DNA of 64,000 bases from Chlorops oryzae (Eukaryota; Arthropoda; Insecta; Diptera; Chloropidae): assembly GCA_020466095.1 (NCBI GenBank), contig CM035806.1, forward strand, positions 1,395,602-1,459,601. Reading direction: 5' to 3'. Positions 24,050-35,996 of this stretch are shown piece by piece. The notes below the pieces were generated by a model that made no database searches, had not been told where the DNA came from, and saw nothing but the letters and a program-made list of their open reading frames with translations. The stretch's first letter is position 1. The number at the start of each line of letters is the position of its first letter. The position numbers and the translations under genes are program-made.

Positions 24050-24660
24050 GCTATCTCCCCATCTCGATCAATCTCCCCATCTCGATCAATCTCCCCATCT
24101 CGATCAATCTCCCCATCTCGATCAATCTCCCCATCTCGATCAATCTCCCCATCTCGATCAAATCTCCCATCTCGATCAATCTTCCCATCTCGATCAATCT
24201 CCCCATCACAATCAATCTCCTCATCACAATCAATCTTCCCATCTCGATCAATCTCCCCATCTCGATCAATCTCCCCATCTCGATCAATCTCCCCATCTCG
24301 ATCAATCTCCATATCTCGATCAATCTCCCCATCTCGATCAATCTCCCCATCATCGATCAATCTCCCCATATCTCGATCAATCTCCCCATATCGATCAATC
24401 TCCCCATCTCGATCAATCTCCCCATCTCGATCAATCTCCCCATCTCGATCAATCTCCCCATCTCGATCAATCTCCCCATCTCGATCAATCTCCCCATCTC
24501 GATCAATCTCCCCATCTCGATCAATCTCCCCATCTCGATCAATCTCCATCTCGATCAATCTCCCATCTCGATCAATCTCCCCATCTCGATCAATCTCCCC
24601 ATCTCGATCAATCTCCCATCTCGTATCTCCACTATCTTCCCCATCTCGATCACCCATCTC
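24050..24660. repeat. 18-bp minisatellite, unit ATCTCGATCAATCTCCCC
   Basis: About 30 tandem units of 18 bp, mostly identical, with some units shortened or carrying CACAAT, ATATC or a missing C. The array is open in several frames on both strands because 18 is a multiple of 3 and the unit has no stop there. The resulting 60- to 316-codon frames (for example a repeated GEIDRD) are artefacts. There are no spacers, so it is not a CRISPR array. Confidence 0.97.
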
Positions 24661-24935
24661 TCCCATCTCGTATCTCCCCATCTCTCATCTCCATCTCTGA
24701 TCTCCCCAATCTCTTCTCCATCTCTATCTCCCATCTCTATCTCCCCATCTCTATCTCCCCATCTCTATCTCCCCATCTCTATCTCCCCATCTCTATCTTC
24801 TTATATCTATCTCCCTATCTCTATCTCCCTATCTCACAAAACCTCTCCCTATCTCTCACAAAACCTCTCCCTATCTCTCACAAAACCTCTCCCTATCTCT
24901 CACAAAATCTCTCCCTATCGCTCTCTAAATCTAAA
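24661..24935. repeat. Decayed continuation of the minisatellite (CCATCTCTATCTC and CCTATCTCTCACAAAACCT units)
   Basis: Related shorter units follow the 18-bp array: first CCCCATCTCTATCT (13-14 bp), then a 19-bp CTCCCTATCTCTCACAAAA unit four times. It suggests local spread and divergence by replication slippage. Confidence 0.9.
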
Positions 24936-26350
24936 ACAAGTTGACAGAAATGGAAATCAAAACAAATAATTAATTCATGAATAAAAAAAAAATGCGTGTA
25001 TGACGATGAAACCCCAATCTTGAAGACACATTGAACTTGAAAGAGACGATATCACTTCCCACACCTTGAACAAAAATGTGGGTCAGGTTAAAGCACGTTG
25101 TTTACACATTCCTCGGCGAGACTCGATTTTACTTTATAAGGAAATGTATAAATTTGGAAAATAAAAGTGACCGAAACGATAAATTATGAGCAAACAACCA
25201 ATGAACTATATATAAAAAAAAAAAAGAATTTTTTAAATAATTTCGAGAATCTAAAACAAAATAAAAGAAACCCGCTAACGAAAATAGGAAGCTTAATTAC
25301 TAATTATTACTAATGAATCTAAATAAGGGTGTTTATGGCAGACTATTAAATTTTTTGTTAGTTTTGATTATTGAAATCGTAAGTATACATATACATATTA
25401 GGTACATATTCAGACGTATGACGTATGAATGATTTTATTTTTATTTGTCACATTTAGATACTCTCTATTGAGACAAGAACTGCCGAAGATGAAGACCCCA
25501 AATGAACCGTATTGTGGATTCTTGTATTTGTGATGACTCGAATAATCTCTCTGCTCTCGGAGAAGCCTTTCGAGATATTTTGGGCTTTTGTTTTATGTAC
25601 CTATGTATGTAAATGGAGGAACAGCCCCCCGCCATCCAGTTGGATGCATTCCCTTGACTCAGAATTGTACGCATAATCTTACATATCCTACTAAGCTACC
25701 ATACACATATATAAATTGCTAAAGAATTTTCAATATAATATAAATATATAAATATATAAAGATATAAATATATAAATATATAAATATATAAATATATAAA
25801 TATATAAATAATTTCATTAGTTCCCTGAATTGATGTAAAAATTTCCCAGTAAGTTATTATCTTTCAAGAAGCCACATTCTGTTTAAAGTAATTCTATTAT
25901 TTTCATATCGTCAAAGATATTAGATGAAAAATCCTTCTGTTCAAATCCTACGCACACACACATCCATTTAAACATACACTTTCGTTTGTATGTGTTTAGT
26001 ACCCATGGACATTTCAGCACTCTGTACGCATTTTGGATAAAAACAAAGTCCTTCATGTCAGTTATGAAAGCATTGGTAATTGGAAACAACTCTTAAAAGA
26101 GTCAAAGAGCTGGAGAGGGAGAGCGCATAAGAGTGGATAGATGGATGGATAATGTACATCAAGCAAAATATAACCTGAAGAAAGGAATTATGAAAATGTA
26201 AAAATTTATGAAAATCAATGGGGCACACACAGTCAAGAGTCTGTAGAATGGATTTTAAAGCTCTACATCAGTGATGCCAGATTGAGGGATTTTCGACCAA
26301 AAATCACTTCAAATGTCGTCTTCAAGGGATTTTTTCCGATCATTTTTCTA
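24936..26350. other. Gene-free stretch with AT microsatellite
   Basis: No gene was recognised. An (ATATAA)n-type tract lies at about 25736-25812. Confidence 0.5.
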
Positions 26351-26352
26351 TA

Positions 26353-26958
26353 CACAGAGAAAAAAAATCAACCAGAAAACTGATTAAATCAAAAGGAAAA
26401 ACATACACAAAACGCCTTCAACAAGGAATATTTTAATTTTAACAATTTTTCTTATTGGAAAATATAAAGATTTTCCTTTTGAATCAACCATATTTCAGAT
26501 TGAATTGAAATGATAATTTTCAAAAATGGATTGAAATTTAAATTGGTTCAACAAGTCCGTTGTCGTGACTGCTTTCGCAATACTTAAAAAGTTCTAAGAT
26601 CAATAAATATCTTTGTATGTCCTATTTTATAAAACAAATGAGAATTATACACAACGAAAAAAATCGGAGTAGATCTACTCCGATCGGAGTATAGTCTGAA
26701 CCCTGGTCACTGCTTTCGCAATGCTTAAAAATTTCTAAGATTAATGAATATCTTATATATCATATTTTATAAAACAAATGAGAATTATACACAACGAAAA
26801 AAAAAAAAATGTAATTAAACATATTTCCTTTCAAATCAACCAAAAATGTTGTTGACTCAACCATTTTTCTTTTGAATTTTTTGTTCTGCTCGAAAATCAA
26901 AAGGACTGTGAATAAAAATGCGCGATTTAAAAAAAATCATGGTTAAGTTCTCTCAGTG
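26353..26958. mobile_element. CACWGAG-type TA-flanked MITE, copy with internal duplication
   Basis: The left end is CACAGAGAAAAAAA and the right end TTCTCTCAGTG, with TA on both sides (26351-26352 and 26959-26960). Inside, a block from ACTGCTTTCGCAAT to ACACAACGAAAAAAA is present twice (about 26566-26663 and 26708-26805). The two are separated by a perfect 18-bp palindrome CGGAGTAGATCTACTCCG at 26665-26682. It is related to the copies at 13335-14511 and 48830-49460, and is non-coding. Confidence 0.8.
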
Positions 26959-27093
26959 TAGAAAACAGAAAGGGGATTTTTTTTTTTTTTAATATCCGAG
27001 GGAAAACTGCCACCAAAAAATACTGACAACACTGCTCTAGATACAATTTATTTAACAAAATGAAAGTAATATTTTAAAAATTAATGGAAAATA

Positions 27094-28381
27094 TTAGGTG
27101 TAGTAAAAAGAAATCCATTATTTTTCCAATAGATGGCGTTATTTATCTGCATCTCGCGTTGTATAAGTCCGATCGTGTTCCGCTAGGGGGCATTAGAAAG
27201 ATGACAGTTCCTACTAAAAAAGCTTTTTTGACACTTTTTTGATTGATTGATTCAGTTTTGTTTGAGAGTTTGTCAAAGATGGACATCAGCAAAGAGAAAA
27301 TTCGCTACATTTTACAGTTTTTCTTCGATAAGGGAGAAAACGTAAGCCAGGCGGCTGAAAATGCGAATAGCGTTTATGGACCTGATACTGTAACAGCCAA
27401 TCATGCGCAAATTTGGTTTCATCGATTCCGTTCCGGTAACTTCGATGTCAAGGATGCACCACGCACTGGAAGGCCAATTGTCGAAAATGTCGATAAAATC
27501 ATGGAAATTATCGAGTCCGACCGTCATGTTAGCACTGTTTCGATTGCAAAAGAGCTAAAGATTGCACAAAAAACCGTTTGGAACCATTGGAATAAGGCTG
27601 GATACACAAAAAAGCTCGATGTATGGGTGCCACACGAGTTAACGCAAAAAAACCTCATAGACCGAATTTCCATCTGCGAATCGCTGCTGAACCGCAACAA
27701 AATCGACCCATTTCTGAAGCGGTTGGTGACTGGTGATGAAAAGTGGGTCACTTACGACAACGTCAAGCGAAAACGGTCGTGGTCGAAACACGGTGAACCG
27801 GCGGAAACGGTGGCCAAGCCAGGATTGACGGCCAGGAAGGTTTTGCTGTGTGTTTGGTGGGATTGGCAGGGAATTATCTACTATGAGCTGCTCCCATACG
27901 GCAAAACTCTTAACTCGGAACTCTACTGTCAACAATTGGACCGTCTGAAGGAAGCAATCGCCCATAAGCGGCTAGCTTTGGCCAATAGGAGAGGAATTGT
28001 GTTCCATCAGGACAACGCCAGGCCACACACATCGATAGTGACTCGCCAGAAGCTCCGGGAGTTTGGTTGGGAGGTTCTTCTGCATCCACCTTACAGTCCG
28101 GACCTGGCACCAAGTGATTACCATCTGTTCCTGTCCATGGCGAACAATTTTGCTGGTGAAACATTCGCTTCAAGAGAGGCTTCTGAAATTCGACTGTCTC
28201 AATTTTTTGCTAATAGGAACGAGGGCTTCTATGAGAGAGGCATAATGAAATTATCTTTAAAATGGCAACAAGTTATCGAACAAAACGGCGCATATTTGAC
28301 CTAAATCGGGTCATTCTAACTATCTTAAATAAAGCCCTCAATTTAATGCAAAAATAATGGATTTCTTTTTACTACACCTAA
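27094..28381 (+). mobile_element. Complete mariner transposon
   Basis: A 1288-bp element with perfect 32-bp terminal inverted repeats (27094-27125 and 28350-28381) beginning TTAGGTGTAGTAAAAAG, flanked by TA duplications at 27092-27093 and 28382-28383. The transposase gene fills most of it. Length, repeat length, target site and coding content are all those of a full mariner. Confidence 0.97.
27279..28304 (+). CDS. mariner transposase, apparently intact
   Basis: A 341-codon uninterrupted frame starting at ATG 27279 (MDISKEKIRY). The open frame extends upstream only through a non-ATG codon, so I chose the ATG. Cut-and-paste transposase acting on the element's own ends at TA sites. The N-terminal 110 residues form the paired helix-turn-helix DNA-binding region (WFHRFRSGNFDVKD, then GRP). 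The linker word WVPHEL is conserved in the family. Catalytic residues are visible: the first Asp in TGDEKW, the second in HQDNARPH and the third in SPDLAPSDYH, with 34 residues between the second and third, so DD34D. The usual family length is about 340-350, so nothing is missing. Subfamily was not assigned; the C-terminal half (KWQQVIEQNGAYL) resembles the mellifera group. Confidence 0.96.
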   Translation: MDISKEKIRYILQFFFDKGENVSQAAENANSVYGPDTVTANHAQIWFHRFRSGNFDVKDAPRTGRPIVENVDKIMEIIESDRHVSTVSIAKELKIAQKTVWNHWNKAGYTKKLDVWVPHELTQKNLIDRISICESLLNRNKIDPFLKRLVTGDEKWVTYDNVKRKRSWSKHGEPAETVAKPGLTARKVLLCVWWDWQGIIYYELLPYGKTLNSELYCQQLDRLKEAIAHKRLALANRRGIVFHQDNARPHTSIVTRQKLREFGWEVLLHPPYSPDLAPSDYHLFLSMANNFAGETFASREASEIRLSQFFANRNEGFYERGIMKLSLKWQQVIEQNGAYLT

Positions 28382-28384
28382 TAT

Positions 28385-29430
28385 TCGACGAGGATCCCGC
28401 TACAGAGGTTCGACTGCATGTTGGGGCATCAGAAAGAGGAAAATACTTATAAATGAATATGGGGATGCGAGAGTCTTTGTATGATATGCTGACATGCTTG
28501 CCATGGTAACAAATTTCATATCTGGTAACTGCGTAGGTATTGTTCACCGAAGTCGCACAAGTGAAGAAGGAAATAAAAATAATTTCTGTTTTTGTAATTT
28601 GTTCAGTGCTGTTGTGTTCTTCTGATCTGCTCCGCTCCGCTCCGTTTCGCCCTGCACTGTTCTTCTGTGCTTCTACGAAACAATGTTTCTTTTCAGTGAT
28701 TATGGCTTAAAGCTCTTCTGAGCATCCACACACCCACACACACACAAATGCGCAACACCGCCACCACCACCACAACGAGACTTCGTTGTAAAATTCTCAA
28801 GAATTCTTTCAATTTGGATAACTATAAAATAATGAAAATTCCAGCTTTGTAATTTAAAATTCTATGAGATTAAATTTGCCGCCTTTGGTTGCTTTCGCAA
28901 CTGGAGCCGACGCTGAAGCCAACGCAAGAATATGATTAAATGCAGGCCCCTCTCACCGTCGCACACTATTTTCCACCACTATCGTATACAATAAACGCAT
29001 ATATGTATCTAGGTAGTGTACGTATACAAGATTGACCCGAAGCTGAAGCTGAACGAAAGCGAATCGATATTTTGTGGTAATTGCCATGAAAATGGTGACG
29101 AAATAAATTCGATACTATTTATGAATGTGTCAAAATATGTCACCAAAAGTCAGATACAAAAAATACCTTCGCAAATTTATTTCGATTTGATAAGATTTGA
29201 CCCAGCGTAAGCAAAGTCATCTGGAATTTAACCGAGACATTCTAACATTGTCACGCATGATTCCTTTGATTACAACCCCGTAGTCAGTAGGTCGCCCCCG
29301 ATATTTGTGATATGCCAAAGTGCCAGTCCTTGATCACTAGCCATTTCACCTACCCCATGAACCAGAAAGAGTAGATAGGCCTCCGTTCACATTTCCCTAT
29401 TCGCTGCGTATGATTGTTTTTTCTGTTGTC
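28385..29430. other. Gene-free stretch
   Basis: No exon is recognised. A short (CA)n run lies near 28728-28748. Confidence 0.45.
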
Positions 29431-29439
29431 TGCTTTAAC

Positions 29440-29525
29440 TTCGCATTCTGATCAATTGCCCGACAAGGGTTCGATAGCTCAGTGGTTCAAACTGTGACCC
29501 GACAGCCGCGAGGTTCAGAGTACAC
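29440..29525 (+). mobile_element. tRNA-derived SINE, copy 1
   Basis: TCGCATTCTGATCAA, then TTCGATAGCTCAGTGGTTCA (box A-like) and GCGAGGTTCAGAG (box B-like). The same order recurs at 41490-42090, so it is a dispersed family and not a single tRNA gene. Confidence 0.6.
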
Positions 29526-29836
29526 TGTATATAATAAGAGATATTTCTTATGTAAATCACCATTGAAGAGCTTCCTTTGTTTTGTGGCAGCAGTGTTTTG
29601 CATTTAGCCTATCAAAAGAGTTAGCTGCATATTGATGGACAATAGGCAATGATAATAAGATAAGATGGAGGGGACAGGGAAACATTCAAGAAGAAAAAGA
29701 CTGACTGACAGTCGTAAAATTCTTTTGACTAATTTTGCTATTTTTCCATTCGTGGTTGGCTATTAAAATTATTTGTTGGCGATAGCACTTCATACATAAA
29801 CTTTGTAACTCTATAGACCCTCCCCTCTATTCTTAA

Positions 29837-30456
29837 GGGGACCTTCTGGTCTAGAGTTTTTTGAAAATCGAATTGTTTTTAAATATATTTCGGAAGAATA
29901 GACTTCTAAGAATATGCTGGCAAAGTTTCGTGATGATATTTTCTTTGCTACAGCCGTTTTAGTAGGTGGAGACAGCAGGCAGCGCGCTTGATCAAAGAAA
30001 CTTTGAACCACTTTTTTTGAAATGGCGTACATGAAAACAAAAAAAAAAAAAAAACCATCGAACCGATTTGTGTGAAATTTTTATATGTTATTCACAACAT
30101 CAATGGCTATCGGGTGAGCTACAACCAAAAATTTATTTCAAGAACTTCATATTTTTTCATTAAAAATATGGTCAAAATATGGCGTTTTTTTTTTTTTTAC
30201 CTCACCCGATAGCCGCATTCATTCTGATTAATAATACATTTTTTTTCGGATAACCCGAACTTACGAAATCGTGTACGACACGGAGGTAATTTTAAAAAAA
30301 AGTGTCCATTTCGCCACCATTTTTAAAATAGAAATAAAAAGAAACAAAAAATACAACATTCATTGTAATAAATAACAATCCTGCAACTTAGACTTATTGC
30401 ATACCAAAAATAAATAAAATCTAATCAATTTTCGTGCTCTAGACCAGAAGGTCCCC
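29837..30456. mobile_element. TTAA-flanked MITE, family T2, copy 2
   Basis: A 620-bp element. The ends are GGGGACCTTCTGGTCTAGAG and CTCTAGACCAGAAGGTCCCC, flanked by TTAA at 29833-29836 and 30457-30460. It is longer than copy 1 by sequence near CAAAGTTTCGTGATGATATT in the left half and lacks the long A-rich tandem stretch. It is non-coding. Confidence 0.87.
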
Positions 30457-30463
30457 TTAATAA

Positions 30464-30674
30464 TTCCGGGAAATTTTCCCCTGCGGATTTGAAATAAGTT
30501 CTCCCATTCGAAACACAATGGGAAGGGATTATTAAGGGAACAAAAATTCCGATCATTTTTAAGAAGATTTCATAGTCTTCAATTCTTTATTGATGCTTAG
30601 AACACTTCCTTTTTCTGTGGAGAAGAGTTTCTTGGGAAAAAATTCCCGGGGAATATTCATTTAGAATAGGGCTG
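30464..30674. mobile_element. Degraded CAGCCCG-type MITE
   Basis: The right end GGGGAATATTCATTTAGAAT and then AGGGCTG is close to the family terminus. The left end survives only as AATTCCGGGAAATTTTCCCC. The element abuts the T2 MITE. Confidence 0.45.
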
Positions 30675-31160
30675 TTTTTTTTTTCTCCTGTTTGTGATTT
30701 CTCACATTTTCGGTTTTTGATACATATTTTAATTTTGATTACTTTAATATTGTTACGGTCTTAGGGTCCAAACATTTCTATTACGAAATGTAAATTTTTG
30801 GCAATCGACAAAAATAGAGCTGAAAATGAACTTTTTCCCTAGAAATTTTTCGCCGCTAAAAAAGGAAGTATTCTTATTCTAAAAACTCAATAAAAAAAAA
30901 AAACAATATCATAACCTTTTCTTTCAAGATTCTTGCTGCCCTTTTCCAGTGTGCTTAGAATAGAAATTTTTTCAAATCCGTAGGGAACAAATCCTCGGGG
31001 AATAGATTCTTTTTCTAAACAAGAATGTACAAACCCGATGTTTTATTTTCTTGAATTCCCGTATATAAGATTTTATCAAGATAACCCCATTATTGATTCT
31101 GGACAAGAAAACTTCAACGGGAGGAACTTGTACGGCTAAACCGAAACTTCTGGGGCCTTA

Positions 31161-31372
31161 CTCTGTATGTATTGCGATGCGATACGCAATCCGGTGCGAT
31201 AGCTTATTCCAAGTCCCAATTGGGACGGTTGTTTGCACTTATTTCCTTTTTCAGTTTAATTGGTATGTTGAAAATGAATTTCCGAACCATTCAGTTCATT
31301 TTTACTAATCAAAAACTATAAAAAACCGTTCTAATTGCCACTCGAAATAAGCTATCGCATCGCAATACAGAG
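31161..31372. mobile_element. CTCTGTATTGCGATGCGAT MITE, copy 1
   Basis: The inverted ends read CTCTGTATGTATTGCGATGC at the left and GCATCGCAATACAGAG at the right. TA flanks both sides (31159-31160 and 31373-31374). The subterminal repeat GCGATAGCTTATT occurs in both arms. A 212-bp, non-coding, Tc1/mariner-type MITE. A partial second copy lies at 47309-47500. Confidence 0.8.
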
Positions 31373-31375
31373 TAA

Positions 31376-33985
31376 TGCTCCTGGGTCTATTCTCTCTATT
31401 CAATGGGGATTTAACGACAAACTCGTGTGTGTATACAGAAGGTGTATAGCAGGCAGGCGTTGCGTATAGAAAAATTCGGAGATCATAGCTTTTTCAACTC
31501 CATTCCAATTAGGAAAAAAATCTGTTGGAAAATCTTCTTTCGAAAACCTTTTCATATGCCAAAGCAAGTCCGTACCTGATTTTTGCTAAATTATGAAATA
31601 AGCATAAATATTGAATATTTCTGTCAATGTCACTGAGTTGAGTCATTCACATCGAAATTTTGAGCTTTTGAAGCTTCAGTTCGTTCTCACACAGAAAATC
31701 CAACCCAGATTGCTGTGCGCTTTTGATTCTTCTTTTCATCATTTTATAATAATTTCAACCTGAAACTCACAAATTGCATAGCCATAGCGATAGCCGCATA
31801 CATCCATACCTACGTTCATACACACACACACATATGCGTATGTATGTATATATTAATCTGTTCTATTTTGAATAGCTTACGAAATCATTTTGAGAAGAAC
31901 ATACATACCTCTTCTTGTGGTTTCATTCAATTTCGGAGAAGATTAAAAGTCCTTTGTTCTGATCTTTCAACCTGTATAAATCTTTTATTTTCTCATCACA
32001 TCATCATTAAGAAATCGGTTCGGTTCGGTTCGGTTCTTTGTGGCGAGTCATTTGAATTCCTCAAAGGAACCAGTTTCCCATTCGCCGTTTCACAGAGTCA
32101 GCCAAATTATTGCATGCTTTTTAGCACCAAATTTAAATTAACATAATTTTTGAGCAAGTAATTCTCTGTTCCGTTTTATTTTTAATCAACACTTTGACAT
32201 TTAGCAAGCAATTCTTTTTTTGTTTTGTTGGTGTCAGAATGACCAAACCAAACAACAGCAGCAGCTGTGTGTGTCTATTTAAATTTCAAAAAAAAAAATT
32301 TTTTTTAACAAAAAATTTATACGAGTTCTGAACACAGCAATGAATTGAATACAACTAATAAAATGCACAATGGAAATACGCTATTTATTGAACTTAGCCG
32401 CCGAAGGATTATTATTGGAATATGGAATATGAAATTTGGAATTCAGCAAATAGCATAAAGCATATGGAACTGGTCGAATAAAATCCAGTTCTTCAGCTCG
32501 GTCAAATTCAGCTCCTCAGTTTCAATTTAGGATAGCTCAGTGCCAGCGGAAGGACATAAATGCAACCGGAAATCGGCCAATCAGCGATAAAAATATAAGA
32601 CTCCGCCCATAAGAATTGACGGGAATCGTTCTAAATTCGACCAAAGGCAAAGCCCACATTCCTAAAGATATGTTGTGCCGGTCGGTCTACGAGTCCGTAT
32701 AAAGAGTGCAGAGATAGTATGCGGTCGCAAAAGGACACAAAAGTACGTGTACATGCAATTCCAAGTGACAGCCAATAAAAATCCAACGAATCTAATAGAT
32801 CATTGAATATATTCCAGTATAAGATAGAAAGCCCAATGACACGAAGAAAATAGGGGAAATTTTTCAATATAAAAAATATATATATATATATATATATATA
32901 TTTAGACAAAATAAAAGTCGGGTACCACGCAACGGAAATAATTATTGTGACCACAACAAATATGACCATCTAGAGAGCGAACGAATGAACGGACAACCGT
33001 ATGCATTACAATCGCTTGAAGGTAACTGAAATCCGGGGGCTGAAGGATACAAAGAATAGATAATTTATCTACGGAAAATGTACGAGAGGTGGTTACCCTA
33101 ATTCGTATGGCAGTTGGGGAAAAATCAAACTTTACTTCACGGTTATGTAAATCTCATACCCTGCAATAATATATATGCTGCTTATGGAGTAACACACCTA
33201 CCGGACAGAATCAGCCCATGAACCGACCGACCGACCGGCCGACAAATTCCCGACCACATGTTATTTGACAACCTAATCACTATCTACTCGAATAGAAACT
33301 TTGAAGACGAGCCTTGGCGGCGGTGGATGAACCCCCATATTCGACCAACCAACCGACCGTCCGTCCGACCGGGGGGATTTGGTAAACGCGTATTAGCTTT
33401 GCAATTTTGCTGAATTTTTAATAGTCCTTCGCTTTATAACTTAAATGCTAGACATTTAGCTTTGTCAATATCAGCTGATATCTTCACATTAAACATATTT
33501 ATGTCCATATAAATAACGGATATATGTATGTAGAAACACATATTGTTGTATAGGTGGTATATGCATGTGTACATATGCCTTTGAGAGGAAACAACACCAC
33601 CACCGGTCGGTCATCAGTACTTTAATGATAATTTCTGTAAAGTGGAACTTGGAACTGGAACTGTAGCGAAAATGTATCATCGTTATTAATATTTGAATAG
33701 GAGCTTCGGAAACCACCCACGCTATCTATCTCCATGATGAATCGATGGGAAGAACGAATTTAAATGCCTGAGAAAACCGACAAATTGTAAGAAAATATTT
33801 TGAACCACGTACACATAACCACCCAGCAGAATATTATGTCGGCGGTGAACAAGTCCGCGCGTGTCAGCGAGAGGCCCGATTATTATCATTTTCATTTTGA
33901 AATTTTCTTGCTGGAATCTCATTGGCTGCTTAAATTTAAATACGGTTTTAGCCTCAGGAGAGCATTTGCGAACAGAAGCGGCATG
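31376..33985. other. Gene-free stretch
   Basis: No exon or large repeat is recognised. A (TA)n run lies at 32877-32900 and (CCGA)n runs near 33222-33240 and 33348-33372. Confidence 0.4.
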
Positions 33986-34047
33986 GCATGAATATACTGG
34001 CCTCATAATCCGAAGATCTCGGGTTCGTTCGATCCCTGGCCGAGCCA
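33985..34047 (+). mobile_element. Degenerate tRNA-like sequence (SINE head)
   Basis: GGCCTCATAATCCGAAGATC resembles the anticodon arm of an elongator tRNA-Met (CAT in a 7-base loop), and GGGTTCGTTCGATCCC resembles a T arm with a 2-base insertion. The D arm is not recognisable. It is a decayed tRNA-derived repeat at most. Confidence 0.4.
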
Positions 34048-34770
34048 AACAATCATTGTAAAAGCAGAAAGAATTTTAGAAAACTACGAAATACTCGAAA
34101 AAAAACACGATGAGAGATCCTCTCTCTCTCGAAACTCGAATTTCCTGCACTCAGGGCGGAGAGAGAGAGAGAAAAGAGCACGTGCAGTTCTCAAATACTT
34201 TTTTCGCTATAGCGGAATTTCTAGCGCCGCCCCGAAGACTTAGTCCGGCGCGACTCCTTTACAAAGGGAGTCGTCGGGACGGCTCCTTTTTCATACTGAT
34301 TTCATCGCGGAGGTCCGCCTGACATTTTCGACTGGGAAGTTTCTTTTTTTTTAAATTAATATTCACATACATACATACATACGCGTATGCGTTCATATAT
34401 GAATATGTGCAATTATCAAGTTTTTCTCTGAAATATGTACTTACGAGCTTTCTTGTCGCAGGCGGGTAGCGGACAGTTTTTCACAGACGCCCTGAATGTA
34501 GAATTAACCTGCACGGATATTGTGAAATCATTTTATAAAATTGCATTTTGGTCACAGTTTTTTTTTTTTTTGTGTTTTTTGTCGGTCGTGCAGATAATGC
34601 ATGCAATTAGCATAAAAGCTTAAATGAAAGCCTGACATATCCTTTTCAGGGGACGTTCGAAGCGGGCGTCACGAAAACTTTTTTAACATTTTAAAAAAGC
34701 AAAACGCTTGTGGCATTTTTTTTTAACTTTTTTTTTTTGTATTTTTATGTAATTTTCTTTCAATTTTTTT
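34048..34770. other. Gene-free stretch
   Basis: A GC-richer patch (34200-34330) contains the imperfect inverted words GGCGCGACTCC and GGAGTCGTCGGGACGGC. No protein or element was recognised. Confidence 0.35.
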
Positions 34771-34789
34771 TTATTGTTTTTATTTTTCA

Positions 34790-35940
34790 AATATTCAATT
34801 TGTTTTTTTATTTAATTAATTTATTTATTTAATTAATCGATTTATTTATTTAATCAATTTATTTAATCAATTTATTTCATAAATTTATTCAATCAATTTA
34901 TTTCATCAATTTATTCAATCAATTTATTAATTTAATCAATTTATTTAATCAATTTATTTAATCAATTTATTTAATCAATTAATTTAATCAATTAATTTAA
35001 TCAATTAATTTAATCAATTTATTCAATTGATTTATTAATTTAATCAATTTATTCAATCGATTTATTAATTTAATCAATTTATTCAATCGATTTATTTATT
35101 TAATCAATTTATTCAATCGATTTATTAACTTAATCAATTTATTCAATTGATTTATTAATTCAATCAATTTTTTTAATCAATTTATTTAATCAATTTATTC
35201 AATCGATTTATTCAATCGATTTATTGAATCGATTCATTTATTTAATCAATTTATTCAATCGATTTATTAATTTAATCAATTTATTTAATCAATTTATTCA
35301 ATCGATTTATTTAATTAATCACTTTATTAAATCGATTTATTTATTTAATAAATTTATTCAATCGATTTATTAATTTAATCAATTTATTTAATCAATTTAT
35401 TGAATCAAGTTATTGAATCGATTTATTTATTTAATCAATTTATTCAATCGATTTATTAATTTAATAGATTTAATTAATCAATTTATTCAATCGATTTATT
35501 TATTTAATCAATAAATTCAATCGAGTTATTCATTTAATCAATTTATTCAATCGTTTTATTAATTTAATCAATTTATTAATCGATTTATTAATTCAATCAA
35601 TTTATTTAATCAATTTATTTAATCAATTTATTCAATCGATTTATTTAATCAATTTAATTAATCAATTTATTCAATCGATTTATTTATTCAATCGATTTAT
35701 TCAATCGATTTATTCAATCGATTTATTCAATCGATTTATTCAATCGATTTATTTATTTAATCAATTTATACAATCGTTTTATTAATTTAATCAATTTGAT
35801 TAATCGATTTTTTAATTCAATCAATTTATTTAATCGATTTATTTATTTAATCAATTTATTCAATCGATTTATTTATTTAATCAATTTATTCAATCGATTT
35901 ATTTATTTAATCATTTTATTTAATCAATTTATTTATCTAT
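34790..35940. repeat. 1.1 kb AT-rich degenerate tandem repeat (TTTAATCAATTTATTCAATCGATT words)
   Basis: The whole stretch consists of the words TTTAATCA, ATTTATT and CAATCGATT in irregular order, with a loose higher-order period of about 30-50 bp. It is G-poor. It ends about 60 bp before the large foldback element. No coding sense is visible. Confidence 0.93.
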
Positions 35941-35996
35941 TTTTTAACTTTTAAGAAATTCGTAATTTATTTAGGTACTTATTATCTTTATAAGTA

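Noticed and set aside
24050..24660. Possible CRISPR array
   Set aside because: Units are directly contiguous with no spacers, and the surrounding DNA is eukaryotic.
24007..24969. Open frames of 224, 316 and 224 codons on both strands
   Set aside because: They are readings of the 18-bp minisatellite (repeated six-residue units in every frame), with no unique sequence, start context or homologue.
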